From positions 1,231,519 to 1,295,518 of the forward strand of contig CM039512.1 of NCBI GenBank assembly GCA_022432975.1: 64,000 nucleotides of DNA. Direction: 5' to 3'. The DNA is from Begonia masoniana. Its lineage: Eukaryota; Streptophyta; Magnoliopsida; Cucurbitales; Begoniaceae. Both the position numbers and the translations under genes were made by a program. The notes under the pieces were generated by a model. The model did not search any database. It worked only from the letters and a program-made list of their open reading frames with translations, and was not told the origin of the DNA. Below are positions 12,262 to 28,912 of this stretch, in pieces (within the stretch, counting starts at the first letter, position 1; each line of letters starts with the position of its first letter).

Positions 12262-13057
12262 TAGGGGTGATCATGGTCTAGTTCGGTCCAGTTTTTGAAG
12301 AGACTAGAACCGGACCACTAAAATACGATTTTCAAATTTTTGCACTGATAAGCCCAAAAATTTTTTCAGAACCGGACCAGAAATCTAGTCTTAGTTCTGG
12401 TCTTTCTGATTTTGTTCAATTTGTTTTTGTCCCATTTATAATACTTGGCTACAAATTACTAAACAGAATAAAGGGTCGACACTTTTTTGGTTTTGGTGAA
12501 GTTGAAGGAGTGCCCCAAATGCCAAAACAGAAGCAAATTTGACGAAAAAACAAAAAAAATTAAGCGCAGAAAATGAAGAACGAAACAAAACAATAGAAAA
12601 ATAAGTGCATAACCAAACTTGTGGTTTAATGATGCTCAGATGACGACGAAACGATAGAATAACGAAAGTTGAAAGCTGGTCTGAGAGGCAACAACAACGA
12701 CTTCGGTGAAAATAACCAAACTTGTGATTTGATGATACTCAGATGACGACGAAACGATAGAAGAACGAAAGTTAGAAGCTGGTTCGAGAGGCAAGCAACA
12801 ACAGCGACTTCGGCGAGACGCGAGTCTGCGAAGTGTGTTTTGCGAACAGGGAAGATCAGACTTCGAAGTTTGAGTTTTTTGACTTAATGGTCCAGGTCGA
12901 TTTTATGGTGTTTTGTCGTACAAAACGAGAACCGAATAGGCAATTTCGGTTATGAAAAAACAGAACAGAATATTGTTTAGGTTTTGCTCAAGACTGACTA
13001 GAACCGGACCAAATAGGTTGGTTCTGGTCCCGTTCTTCGGTCCGGGCCGGTTCCCTA
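12262..13057. mobile_element. Probable non-autonomous hAT-type element
   Basis: Starts TAGGGGTGATCA and ends in TTCCCTA, so only the outer five bases pair as terminal repeats. The flanks AAAAAAAG (12254-12261) and AAGAAAAG (13058-13065) match at 7 of 8 positions, as an imperfect 8-bp target duplication would. Subterminal DNA is rich in GGTCCGGTT/AACCGGACC words. About 12611-12810 holds two tandem copies of a roughly 100-base unit. No transposase frame is seen. The ends resemble those of the clearer elements at 39895-40684 and 50360-52084. Confidence 0.5.
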
Positions 13058-13582
13058 AAGAAAAGGGACTAGTGAGCAAATAAAGGAAATTGAGGTGCCT
13101 GTTGAAATACGGTAGAGAAGAGGGGCCATTGTGCAAGGTCTAATTCCTGGCTCGGTATTAGGTATAGAACGAAATGAGCAGGAAGTTTCTGTTAACATTA
13201 AACATTAATCCCTAAGATTACTTTTTATAAACAAGTTTAATCTGCTGGATACCAGTCTACCCAATTGTCTTCCCTCTTGCCACTAGAAATTTGCCACGAC
13301 AGAAACAGTTTATTGAACTAAATAAAATTGGTCGCTAAGTTTCACTTAATTACGAAAAAGAACCTTTTAATCGTCATCATGGCGACGCGGCTTAATATAA
13401 TTGGATGAATGATGTAAATGTTGAGTATGCGGATCTACTAGATCAAGCAGTTGAATCGCTCTTATAGTTTCCAGGACGACGAAAGCACAAGACACATTTT
13501 ATTCTCCATATTTCTCTCAGTCGCCTTTAGAGTTCAGCGGAAAAGAGCAAAAAGCTTCGACGCCAAGCTCTCCACAAATCTG

Positions 13583-13992
13583 GTAATCGAATTCTATTGC
13601 AGTTGATTGGTTTAGAGTGTTGTTATTGTTGTTCGTTTTTTGTTTTATAATTTGTTCGATTCGCTGTTTGGTTGGCGTGGAAGAGGCGACTGCGGACTTC
13701 CTGATCTGAGAGGATGGGGATGTTTATATACTTCTTTTGTTTGACTGAATGACCTAATCGAGTCTTGCATACAGTGAATTTGTAGGGGTTGCATTTTTAT
13801 TTCTTTTTCATACGATTTTCAATGATGATAGCGGATGTATAGGACTTTGGTGCTTTGTTTGCATGAATTAGTTTGTCTAGAACATGCTAATCACGTGTTT
13901 AATCCAAGATTTCTATATTTTAGGCGCAGAACCCCGAAAAAGTTTCCACTTTTCTTCAGTAATTTTGAAGTGTTCGCTTACTGTTATTCAAG
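13583..13992 (+). other. Leader intron of the Ca2+-ATPase gene
   Basis: A GT at 13583 after ACAAATCTG and an AG at 13991-13992, four bases before the start ATG, bracket a T-rich stretch. An intron inside the 5' leader fits well; transcripts are needed to prove it. Confidence 0.5.
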
Positions 13993-13995
13993 TCA

Positions 13996-19148
<5,153 letters not shown>

Positions 19149-19697
19149 TCTGTCTCTAGAACAACTATTGACTGACAGACCATTGATAAAATGGAAATGG
19201 CTCTTCACTGTCCACCTTTGAGTTAAAAAGGAACTGGCTGGACCTTGAAGATTTTATTTAGCTTCATGATTAAAATACTCAAAATAACTCTATTCTTCTC
19301 ATGACTCTCTTGATTTTTTCCTTTGCGTTTATTCCTTCATATCTTGCGTCCACACTCTCCTTTAAAACTGAATATATTGAGTTGACTTTTCAACACACTT
19401 TATATCTTGCTAACCGTGTTTAATTTCTCGGTCTTTTATAAATAATGTCACGTTTATTTTCTTAAATTATTTGCTGACGTGTTAAATAATGATAGATTGT
19501 AACGTTGACTAATAATTTGTGATTATTTTTTAATTTTATTTTATGATTTATATTTTTTGGCGTGATATTTATTAATTAGTATATTTAATAATTTTTTTAA
19601 ATTATTTATGGTAGATCAATTTTCGTGAAAATTAAAATTAAGAGTTGAAATTAAAAAGTTTAACTAAACCCAATTAAAAAACTACTTCAGCTCGCCA
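19149..19697. other. Intergenic, AT-rich
   Basis: 3' flank of the Ca2+-ATPase gene followed by the promoter of the p30 gene. Strongly AT-rich; no gene seen. Confidence 0.45.
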
Positions 19698-19705
19698 TAT
19701 AAATA
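19698..19705 (+). promoter_or_regulatory. TATA box of the p30 gene
   Basis: TATAAATA about 68 bases before the preferred start codon at 19766. The spacing suits a short leader. Confidence 0.55.
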
Positions 19706-19765
19706 CCAGAAAACCTTCTTCCTTTTCTTAAACCCTACATGATTTCTGAGTCTCTCTGTCCAAGC

Positions 19766-22351
19766 ATGGGGTTCTTCGACCTCAACATACCCTACGAGGA
19801 CTCACTCCCATCCAACAAGACGATTCGCACGAAGCTTGTTGTCAAAGCCATGGAGCTCGGCTACTCTGGAATCGCTTACGACCGAACGATCAAGGGCGTG
19901 ATGTCCGATAAGGATCGATGCTCAATTCCCTTACTCACCCTTTCTTCTCTCCTCAAGCTCGCCCCTTCCCTCTCTTCATCTGTGGAGTTTCATCGTGATC
20001 TCCTCGGCGTCTCGCGGTCTGCCCCTTTCCGTCAGTACACGCGACTGACTGTTTGCGTTGACAGCCCCTCTCAGGTCCTCGCCCTCAATTCTGGAAATCC
20101 TATTTTGAAGACCTACAATTTGGTCTCTGCTAGGCCTCTCAATCAGAACGCCTTCGACCAGGCCTGTGAAAAATCAGAGGTTCGTCGGGTTCAAACGGGT
20201 ATTGGTTTTGTTGGATTGCTAATGGAGTTTAGGAAGTCTTGGGGAAAATAAAGTTTTGATGTTTGAACAGTTGAAGTTTTGTGATGATTAGTCTTATACT
20301 TAAATTTTTGTTTTAAATTTTTTGTAGGTAGATATAATTGCCATTGATTTCTCAGAGAAGCTGCCTTTTAGGTTGAAGCAGCATATGATTAAAGCTGCAA
20401 TTGGGGTAATACGTCTATACCTTATTATTGCTTCTGGCACTGCTTTCTTACTTATAGGAAATAATATTTCATCATATTGATTGATTTTGATTAATGTTTT
20501 GGAAAATTTTACCTGCAGCGGGGTGTTTATTTTGAAATCACGTACTCTAATCTAATATCGGATGTTCATCTGAGAAGACAATTGATATCAAATTCTAAGG
20601 TGAGAATGAAGAGAGCATATTTCCCAGACTATTTAACTTGCTACACAAATTAAAGGCCCAACACATTGATTTAATCTGCTTTTTATTACATTTATACTTG
20701 CAGTTTGTAATCATCAAACTAATAGCGTCACCCTGCTTAAACCTTTGCTTGCAGTTGTTGGTGGATTGGACACGAGGAAAGAATCTGATTTTGTCTAGTG
20801 CTGCCTCTTCTGTTAATGAACTTAGAGGACCATATGACGTTGCTAATTTATCATCCTTGCTCGGGCTTTCTATGGAAAGAGCAAAAGCTGCTTTATCGAA
20901 AAATTGTAGGTATGCCATTTTCCAAAACCTTAAATTCTGTCAGGCATCTAGTGACGTGTAATATATTTTGGGTCTTCCTGTGATATTTCCTCAGGACTCT
21001 CATTGCAAATGCTACAAGGAAAAAACAATTTTTCAAGGAGGCCATTAAAGTTGAAATGATATCATCTGGTGAAAAATTTGACCCTGAGGGACCTTGGACT
21101 GGTGACTGGCTAAAATGGGATCCCATATCAAGTGGTGCAGGTGATTTGCTGTTAGATGATATGGCAAAATCTTTTGCTGCCTCAAGTAATGAACCAAAAA
21201 CTGTGAAAGCCATTGATTTTAATTCGATTGTTGGTGGCAAGCCATCTAACGGTTTTCAAGTCAAGGATTTGATATCGGGGTCTGAGTCTGCATCTCTGTC
21301 TTCAAACTATAATAAAAACATCTTTGGTTTGGAGAAACTAGTTGGTATACAGGTTGCTACAAATAGCTTACTGGAGCAGCCTAAGCAGCTGGATCAATAT
21401 CCCCAGTCAGAGCTATGTTCATTTTCTGATGCTCCAGTTAAAGATCATGACTCCAACAGTGAATTTGTTCAAAAGTTTAATAATATTGATACTATAAAGG
21501 AATTATCTAATGCTGAGATAGTTTGCAATATGGAGCGAGAAAGTAAAAGCCATCAAACCTCTCATGGGATGGCAGTGAACACTGAGGTAGTTAGTACTTC
21601 ATGCAGTGGGATGAATACGCCAGTGACCTTGCAGCTGTCGAACATTAATGCCACTTCTGAAGTTTGTTGTTCGGCTAACCATCCCATCTCATCTGAATAT
21701 ATTGATTTTTCTTCTGGGATTGAAGAGCACAAAGGTGCAACAAATTCCAATGGAGTTTTGGCTTTAGGAAATGATTTGATGGACGATGTTAAGACTATTA
21801 TTTCAGAAAATAAAGAAGACACGTTTTCTTTAGATGATGTAGCCATGCAAGAAGAGTCTTCGGAACCAGAAAGATTTACTAAAGCTGAAACTGAAGGTTG
21901 CGTAATGCAAGAAAATTTCACGAAGTTGCTAGAAACATTTACTGAGCCTATGAATCAAGAATCTTATCTGAGGTCTTGTGATGTTAGCAAGGTAGAAGAG
22001 GGGGGTTCTTCAGTTGCAAACCAACTACCATCTGACCTGGTAATGGAATACAAAATTCAGCAAGACGCTGATAAAGACCGTAGTCATCCAATCTTTGTTC
22101 AATCTCCATCAGGTATAACCTCCATTGTCTAAGAATTTCAACAAAAAGTCCTTGATTCTTCTTTGTTTTTTTTCCCCTAACTTTTATGTGATTAGGACCA
22201 CCATAGCTCTAAATCATTCTGATTTAATCTGATAAATACAGGGAAATGCAGAGGAAAACGAAGGACGCATAATCGAGCTTTGATCTTTCCTTTGAAGCGT
22301 TTGTTAAATCCCGTAGCTTTCAAGAGGGCCCACAAAACTAAAAGCAAATAA
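19766..22351 (+). CDS. RPP30: RNase P/MRP protein subunit p30
   Basis: Six exons join in frame to 650 residues: 19766-20179, 20328-20405, 20519-20599, 20755-20909, 20995-22112 and 22245-22351. The first 230 or so residues match the Rpp30 fold, with MGFFDLNIPY at the start, GIAYDRTIKGVMSDKD, LLVDWTRGKNLI and LRGPYDVANLSSLLGLS. The subunit takes part in tRNA 5' processing (RNase P) and rRNA processing (RNase MRP). The Arabidopsis counterpart is GAF1 (At5g59980), needed for gametophyte development. After the core comes a long, mostly disordered, Ser/Glu-rich region in exon 5 and a basic C-terminus ending KRAHKTKSK. An in-frame ATG at 19739 would add nine residues; 19766 is chosen because it starts the conserved block. 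Confidence 0.92.
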
Positions 22352-23897
22352 ATGAGGCTGGGTACAATAGGTCAGATTAATTTTGTACTAATTAGTCGTT
22401 ATTGTATCATTGATTAACATTCATTTACATAAAGTGCTAAAAAAGTGACACTTTTTATTCATCATGTTCATTAACTTTATAACAATGGAATAGCTTTTTG
22501 AATTGCTAAAAAGTGAATAGCAGTTGCACTACTAAGTATATAAACTATGACTGTAGAGCTTGAGTTTCACCAAGCTGTTCCATTTGTTAAACAAGTACTT
22601 GTCTTTTTACAATGTGGTACAGTTACCCTAGATCAAGTCCTACTTTAGTTGCTTCAAAAATTTATGACCATAAATCAGCAATTTCCCTCTCGTTTTACAC
22701 TACATAGTTTGCTATTGCACTTTGCTCGATTTAAGTTTCTTTTTGTAGTATTTTTTATTTGAAAACTCGACAAATTCCAAGTTGGAATTCGGGGATTTCA
22801 ATCCGGATCCATTACCAAGTCAATTCATGTTAATCTTCATCTGAAGAGGCTCCACTTCTGATCTTCCAGAAACATATTGTTGACACCCTTATCTTTTTTA
22901 GGCTCGACCTCCAACACAGCGCACCGTCATTCAGCATCTAAGCATGCATATTTCCCTAAATAGTAGGTTGGGTCACACCATATATTATATTGTGAATAGT
23001 TACACAAGTTGGCTTTTTTTGAAAAGAGAAAGCATTGAATTTTAACCTATTTCTTTTAGCTCTGAATTCCCATCTAATGGTTTATAACGTTTAGTTCTAT
23101 AAAAATGTGTAATGAAAGCCTATATTTAGACTTAGGATTTTTAACTTCTATTTTTTTTATTTTTTGTGTAAAGATGTGCCATGAGAAAATTAGTGGGTAA
23201 CCCACCGCCGTCCGACAAGTATGGAGTAATCTTAGGCACTCCACAATTCCTAGGCCCTAGCCTTGAATAAGTTAAGGTTCAGGTTCAGATTTTAAGTTGT
23301 TGTCATTTGGTACTTGATTACTCTAATATCATATGTTTCTACTCATCATTCTCTCACATGACCGACCAAATTATGATCAGTATAGAATTAATTAGTATCT
23401 AATACAATGAATTGCATGATAAGTTGCTATATAGAATTTAAATATGATTTTGTTATCGCTCTCCACTTTGCACTTCATTCGACGTTTTTGGTGGTTAGAA
23501 CCCTTTGGAAAGCCATAACACGGTGAGTCTCATTCTTCCATCAACAGGGCCACTTGGTTAAAAGATTTCTTCTCACAAATAAGAGATATATGGTTCAAAT
23601 CTCTCTATGATGAAATTATTGAGGAATGAACCATGTTGCTGGAGGTATGAGATTCACCATGTTATTGCTCTCTGTCGAGGGTTTTAACCCGTGGAGGGTT
23701 CTGACCGGAAAGAAGGCATAATGAAGTGTCACTGAGTGAAGATCGACGAAAAATCATAATAGATTGTTTTTTAATAATTGTCTTCCTACTCAGTCTATGT
23801 ATACCCCTGAACTGGGTGACTGCTTGAAAAAACTCTTAAATTTGGGTTAATGACAAGTTTTCCGTTACAAATTTGTCATTTGCATTTATTTTTTTTG
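22352..23897. other. Convergent 3' region, 1.5 kb, no gene
   Basis: Lies between the 3' ends of the p30 gene and the CCT gene. At about 23490-23745 there is a possible SINE-like segment: a tRNA-like B-box word GGTTCAAATCT after a weak A-box candidate TGGTTAAAAGA. No coding region is seen. Confidence 0.4.
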
Positions 23898-25137
23898 TTA
23901 CAATTGATAGGGGGAATTCACAAAAGTCGTAATCTCTCCAATACTTTTTTCAAATCGAAATTCATTTCCAAACATCTGCATTGGACTTTGGAAGTCTGCT
24001 CTCGAAATATTTTTCCACTTTTCTATTTCTGGGCATTCGCCTTGAAGAGGAGAACTCTTCTCGGTTTCTTCGTTCCTCGCAAATCTTCCCCTTACGCGTG
24101 GCCTGCTGTCGGCCAAGGTCTTTCTACATGCATACTGAATTACACATTCATAAGAACCAACTTAAAAATCTCGAATTTCAAATAATTACTGCATGCATGC
24201 ATCTTTTCTGACGGCCAAAGTTGAAAATAACTCAAAAACCATCTGACATTCCTTCAGTAGTACCTTAATTTTCTTAGTGAAGTTCCTCTGGTTTCTTTTG
24301 CTTCTATATCTCTCTATTCTCTCTTTTTTCTCCTCTGGACTGTATCGACATGCTTTGCTCATTCCTTCGATAATCATGCTACTCTCTGACAACAATGGAC
24401 TTTCTGATCGATTACTTTGACGCTGCACCGTATTAATCCTTCACAAAATTAGAGAGAGAGAGAGAGATAGAGATAGAGAGAGAAGAAGAAGAACTTTACT
24501 TTAAACTGTACATCGAGAAATCATCTATATGTCCATTTTGCCAGAATTAAAGTGGCCTCTTTTATAGTTATATAACGGTGATCATTTTGAAAATTTAAGA
24601 TGTCAACATGTGAAACTTTTATATTGCTCTAATATTGTTATATTGAGAGTCGGTCGTCCGGCGGATTACAAAAAAGAAGCGTAAATTGTAAATGTGCATT
24701 TTGAAGAATTAATTCCTCACCTGCAAATCGCCGGCGCTATACACCTTCCTCAGCGGACCCTCAGAGTACGAAAACCCAGAAACCGACGAAACGTTTCCAT
24801 GCTTAAATCCCGCATTATTCTTCTGAAGAGACTGGCTGCTGACGCTCCTCTGTATCAAACTAGCTTTCTGAGTTTCGTAACTCGCCAGCGAACTAAGCGA
24901 CCCGTAGCTACTACGCTCGCTAATGCAACTCCCGCTCACATCCGAGTTCAACAGCCTCAGCGTCTCGCTCACCAAATCGATGTCGTAGAGGCCGAGTTGG
25001 TCTGGTTCGAACGACGAGTTGATCGGAAGGGGAATTGAGTAGGATGGAAAAATCGCTGGCTCCGGGAAGTCTGGCGACGGAGAATGGATGAGAGAATCGG
25101 GGGAAAGAGACGAAGAGAGATAATAGTAGTCGTTCAT
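23898..25137 (-). CDS. CCT-motif family protein
   Basis: Three reverse-strand exons join in frame to 270 residues: 25137-24721, 24422-24264 and 24134-23898. The N-terminal part is Ser/Pro/Tyr-rich and contains a conserved block before the first junction with VSSQSLQ and VYSAGDLQ. The CCT domain spans exons 2 and 3: RIERYRSKRNQRNFTKKIK, then YACRKTLADSRPRVRGRF. CCT proteins bind DNA with NF-Y partners and act in the nucleus, often in light, flowering or sugar responses. No B-box or response-regulator domain is present, so this is the CMF (CCT-only) class. The ATG at 25137 is preferred over one at 25254 because a TATA-like sequence at about 25229-25236 lies between them. Confidence 0.9.
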
Positions 25138-25228
25138 GGCGAGTGGGAAAGAAGAAAGGGTAGATTTTTGGGAGTAGTGAACGCAGAAGAATTTGTATGG
25201 GGTTCTTAAAAAGAGTGGAAGACGAAGA

Positions 25229-25236
25229 TTTATATT
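25229..25236 (-). promoter_or_regulatory. TATA-like box of the CCT gene
   Basis: On the reverse strand the sequence reads ATATAAAT about 95 bases before the ATG at 25137. It lies downstream of the alternative ATG at 25254 and so argues against that start. Confidence 0.4.
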
Positions 25237-26731
25237 TTGGAGAATGATGTTCATAATGACGTCACTAGTCTAACAAAGCGTTGACCTTTTATGTTATGGG
25301 ACCAAAGCTGAAAGTTGGGGAAAAACAATTTGATAATTTTCTAAAAAATAAAAAAAAAAGTGAAACCACACTCCTATTTTAATTCGACAAGATTAAAAAT
25401 CAAGATAATACAAAATATTTAAATGAATTTTTACTTATTATTACGTGATAATTAATAATATTTATTTCTAATTTTTGGGAAATTGGAAAATTAATAAAAT
25501 TGTTGACATTTTCACAATGAATGCTAGTGAGAATTGCATTGCATTGGTAATAATGATAAGCTGAATAAATAAAAGTCATAACCAATACGTATTTAGTGGC
25601 CATTTGATTTGACCATAGATATGATCTTTCATAGTATGATACCTTTTGTCGTTAAAAATAGAAAAAACGACGGTCTATCTTAGAGATAGTCAGAGATGAC
25701 AAACGAACCGGCCGAATCGATCCGAACCAGAAGTAGTCTAGCTCACTGAGCCTAACGAGCCGAACCTAATGAGCAAGCCTAAAAAATTTCAACCCGAGCT
25801 ATCTTGCAAGTCACGAGTTAAACAAGCTGAGCCGGATTAATGAGTTTAACGAGTCTTAAGGAGCCGAGCCTAACGAGCCGAGCGTATAAATATTTTCAAC
25901 TTATATTAATATAATATAAGTTTTTAAAAAAATTTATTTGAAATTATAATAAGTATTAATAATTATATGTCAATGATATTTACTCATTTAATTTAAAAAT
26001 GAGTTATGATAAAATTAATCACACTGCGAGAATAAATCAAGAATTAATTAAAAAAGTGAACAAGAAATAGAGACGCAATACTTACGTAGTTCAGACCAAA
26101 TCATTATACGTTCATGACACAAAACTCTAACAACAAATTTTTTTAAAGAATCCATAAAACAAGTATTTACGTAATGTTACAACATTGCACGTAACATTAC
26201 CCGAGATCATAATAAAAATAACGTTTCTTGACAAATCTCTCTCACTTGTTTTTTTCTATTATTTTCTCTTTAACAGCTTTTTCATCTCTAGTTGGCCTCT
26301 TCTTTCTCTTGGCTCACTAATTCATCTGTTTATAACAAATAACGCTAACATTAAAAAGATTAAGAAATTTTAGGTCAAAAGGATTAGAAAACTCTAGATT
26401 AGAAATAAACCAAATCGAACCAAGATATCGCACCAATAACATTTGTTTTTATGCAGTGTCTCCTGAATAAATCAGAAACCTAGAGAACTGTAGATTCAAG
26501 ATCAGTTTAGAAGGAATTAGGAAGAGGATCACTAAGAAGAATTGGGTAAGAGTATATGGCTTCAAGGATGGTCCTACGGCTAGCATATCTTCCCCCACCA
26601 GTCTTATTTTCTTTTAAAAGTAAAATCTAATCAAACCCAACTTGCATCTGACAGCAAGAAAAGAAGAAGACGAAGAAACCCCACCACCAAGTTCCCCGTC
26701 CCCCATAAAGACAGTAACTTAACAAGTTATT

Positions 26732-26737
<6 letters not shown>

Positions 26738-26777
<40 letters not shown>

Positions 26778-26830
26778 GTTGTCTGCATGTGTGATTTGTG
26801 GGGAGGGGGGGGGGGGGGGGGGGGGGGGGG
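26738..26830. repeat. (CT)n microsatellite followed by a 26-base G run
   Basis: A near-pure CT repeat at 26738-26769 is followed, after about 35 bases, by an unbroken run of G at 26805-26830. The G run could form a quadruplex. Its exact length is hard to sequence and may be an assembly estimate. Confidence 0.85.
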
Positions 26831-27679
26831 AGAGAATGAAAAGATGAGTGTTTTCGTGATTAGTTAAGCTAAGTATAAATGATTACATAAGATTAATGTT
26901 CATCTTTTATTTCTCTCTCCATCATTATTGATGCGTAGACCTGAGAAGCTCAATAGTTTTAGGCATGGAAAACCCTAATTACTGGATTAAGGTCTAGTCT
27001 TATCATGGACGTATAAACCCCTTTTTAAATTGATCAAGACTCTTATGCAATGATTAACGTCAAAACTAAGTATAATCGCGAGTTTCTAGATCTATTTTTT
27101 TTCTTTAAAAAACATTAAACAGCTCCAACTTCTTGAATTTTCCAAAAATTATATCTTAAATTAAGGATATTATTCAATCTATTATAAAAATATTTCACTA
27201 ACGTTAACCCAAAAAATGATAAAATATAGATATGAGAATGAGGGGACCTTAAACGCATCTTGAAAAGTAGGGACGAGTGAATCATTTATATCACTTCAAA
27301 AAGAGGACTTTGTCTTTCAGAAAACTCAGAAACTAAATCCATTGGAACGAAGACTTGGGATAAAATTGATGCGTAAATCTTGGCTAGCTTGGATGTAAGT
27401 AGTAAACGTTTCGCCCTCTGGTTGGTCTATAACTAAGTTAACGATCCCCACGTACTGGAACCATTTCCACAAATCTAGCTAAAATCACTGTAATATCGCA
27501 CTTGTATTACTGCGCCATTGAATCTGAGCTACCCCTCCTGCACATCACAGCGCCATGTACAAAAAATGAAAAAACTAGACAATCTAGAGGGACGAAGTTT
27601 CAAACCTTATTTATTTGCAATTCGTTGAAGAAAAACCGGTGGATTGTTTTTCCGGTGTTTCTAGTATAAAATTGTCTAC

Positions 27680-27830
27680 TTTCAGTCAAAGACTGTACAG
27701 TTTGGTTTTGGAATTAACTCAAAACGTATTGTGTGGAGTCTCTCAGTGCTCCTATTACAATATTGTCTGCTTTGGACCGGAACTCGCATGAATTTGTTCT
27801 TGTGGTTAGCCCAAAACGCGTTGACTAGGT
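27680..27830 (-). repeat. Dispersed repeat family, copy 1
   Basis: Read on the reverse strand, this segment contains words like AACGCGTTTTGGGCTAACC, then an AACAAATTCATGCG-type stretch and GACAATATTGTA. The same word order appears in the copies near 28.8, 33.9 and 43.8 kb. No ends or coding capacity are defined. Confidence 0.5.
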
Positions 27831-28764
27831 AGAGAAGATAACTCTACTTAATAACTATTCAATACTCTACTTAATAACTACTCAATTTCCACTCTCCCAA
27901 ACGAAGTTGAATTGTACACTCCTATTAGTATGAAATAAGTCCTCACAATCAACTAAAATCTTCGGCCGTTTTTGTCTTCACATAATAGGCTGCCACACAT
28001 TTGAATAGGAAATGAGAAGAACTCTACTTATAAACCATTTACTTTTAATTCTCCTAAGCGAAATAAGATTTTTTCCCACGCTAATATAAATTAAGCTCTC
28101 ACAATCAACATAATCTTGGGTAATCTTATTTTCACAGTTACAAAACTAATATTTTACTTTATCTTACTAGTAAATCAGTTGATAGATGATCCTGATTAGA
28201 GTTGCTAGTATAAAAAGCAGGCCCCCATTAAAACCCTTTTTTATTTTGTGATTTATTTATTTAATTTAGCTTGGAATGTTACTATTTGGGTACGAAAAGA
28301 AAAGCATATTGAAGGAGGATCCGAAGCTAGGTGTGAAGGAAGGCATAATGCATGCCTACAAATCCTACTAGGGTACTACTGAAGCACTATCCCTCTACAA
28401 CAATGAAAATAGTAGGTGGGGTTTCTTCTAGAACAAAAAGTTGAAACCTCTAAAATTATACAAGATTCTGCCGTCTTGTCACGTTGAGTCAACAGGCTGA
28501 CAACAGTTTCTCCACTACTGATTTCTCCGTTACCATGTGACCTACATCTTTTTTCTTCTGTTTTATTTCAATAAAACCATGAGTTTTCTTTCTATAAGTG
28601 GAAATTGGATATCATTTGGAAACCATCATATTCCCCTTATTTTGGACGGAGTGGAACCAAATTTAGCGATGATAAATTTATTTATTAATTAATGAAATAT
28701 CCGTCCAAACATATTAAGGTTAAGACAAGAATGACTCAATATTTTGATTGTAAGAGTCCAATCC

Positions 28765-28912
28765 AAATTAGTGTGGGTGTACAATCTCATATCGTTTGAA
28801 AGAATGAAAATTGAATGGTTTATCCTTTACTTAACACAACGCGTTTTGTGCTAATCTCAAAAATAAATTTTTGCAGGGTTCAGCCCAAACGAGCAATATT
28901 GTATTTGAAGCA
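28765..28912 (+). repeat. Dispersed repeat family, copy 2
   Basis: Carries the same ordered words as the other copies: ACAATCTCATATCGTTTGAAA, an ACGCGTTTTGTGCTAA stretch, AAATAAATTTTTGCAGGGTT and CAATATTGTA. Confidence 0.5.

Noticed and set aside
24694..25038. Plus-strand open frame of 114 codons
   Set aside because: Antisense to exon 1 of the CCT gene, whose splice phases and domain sequence are convincing.
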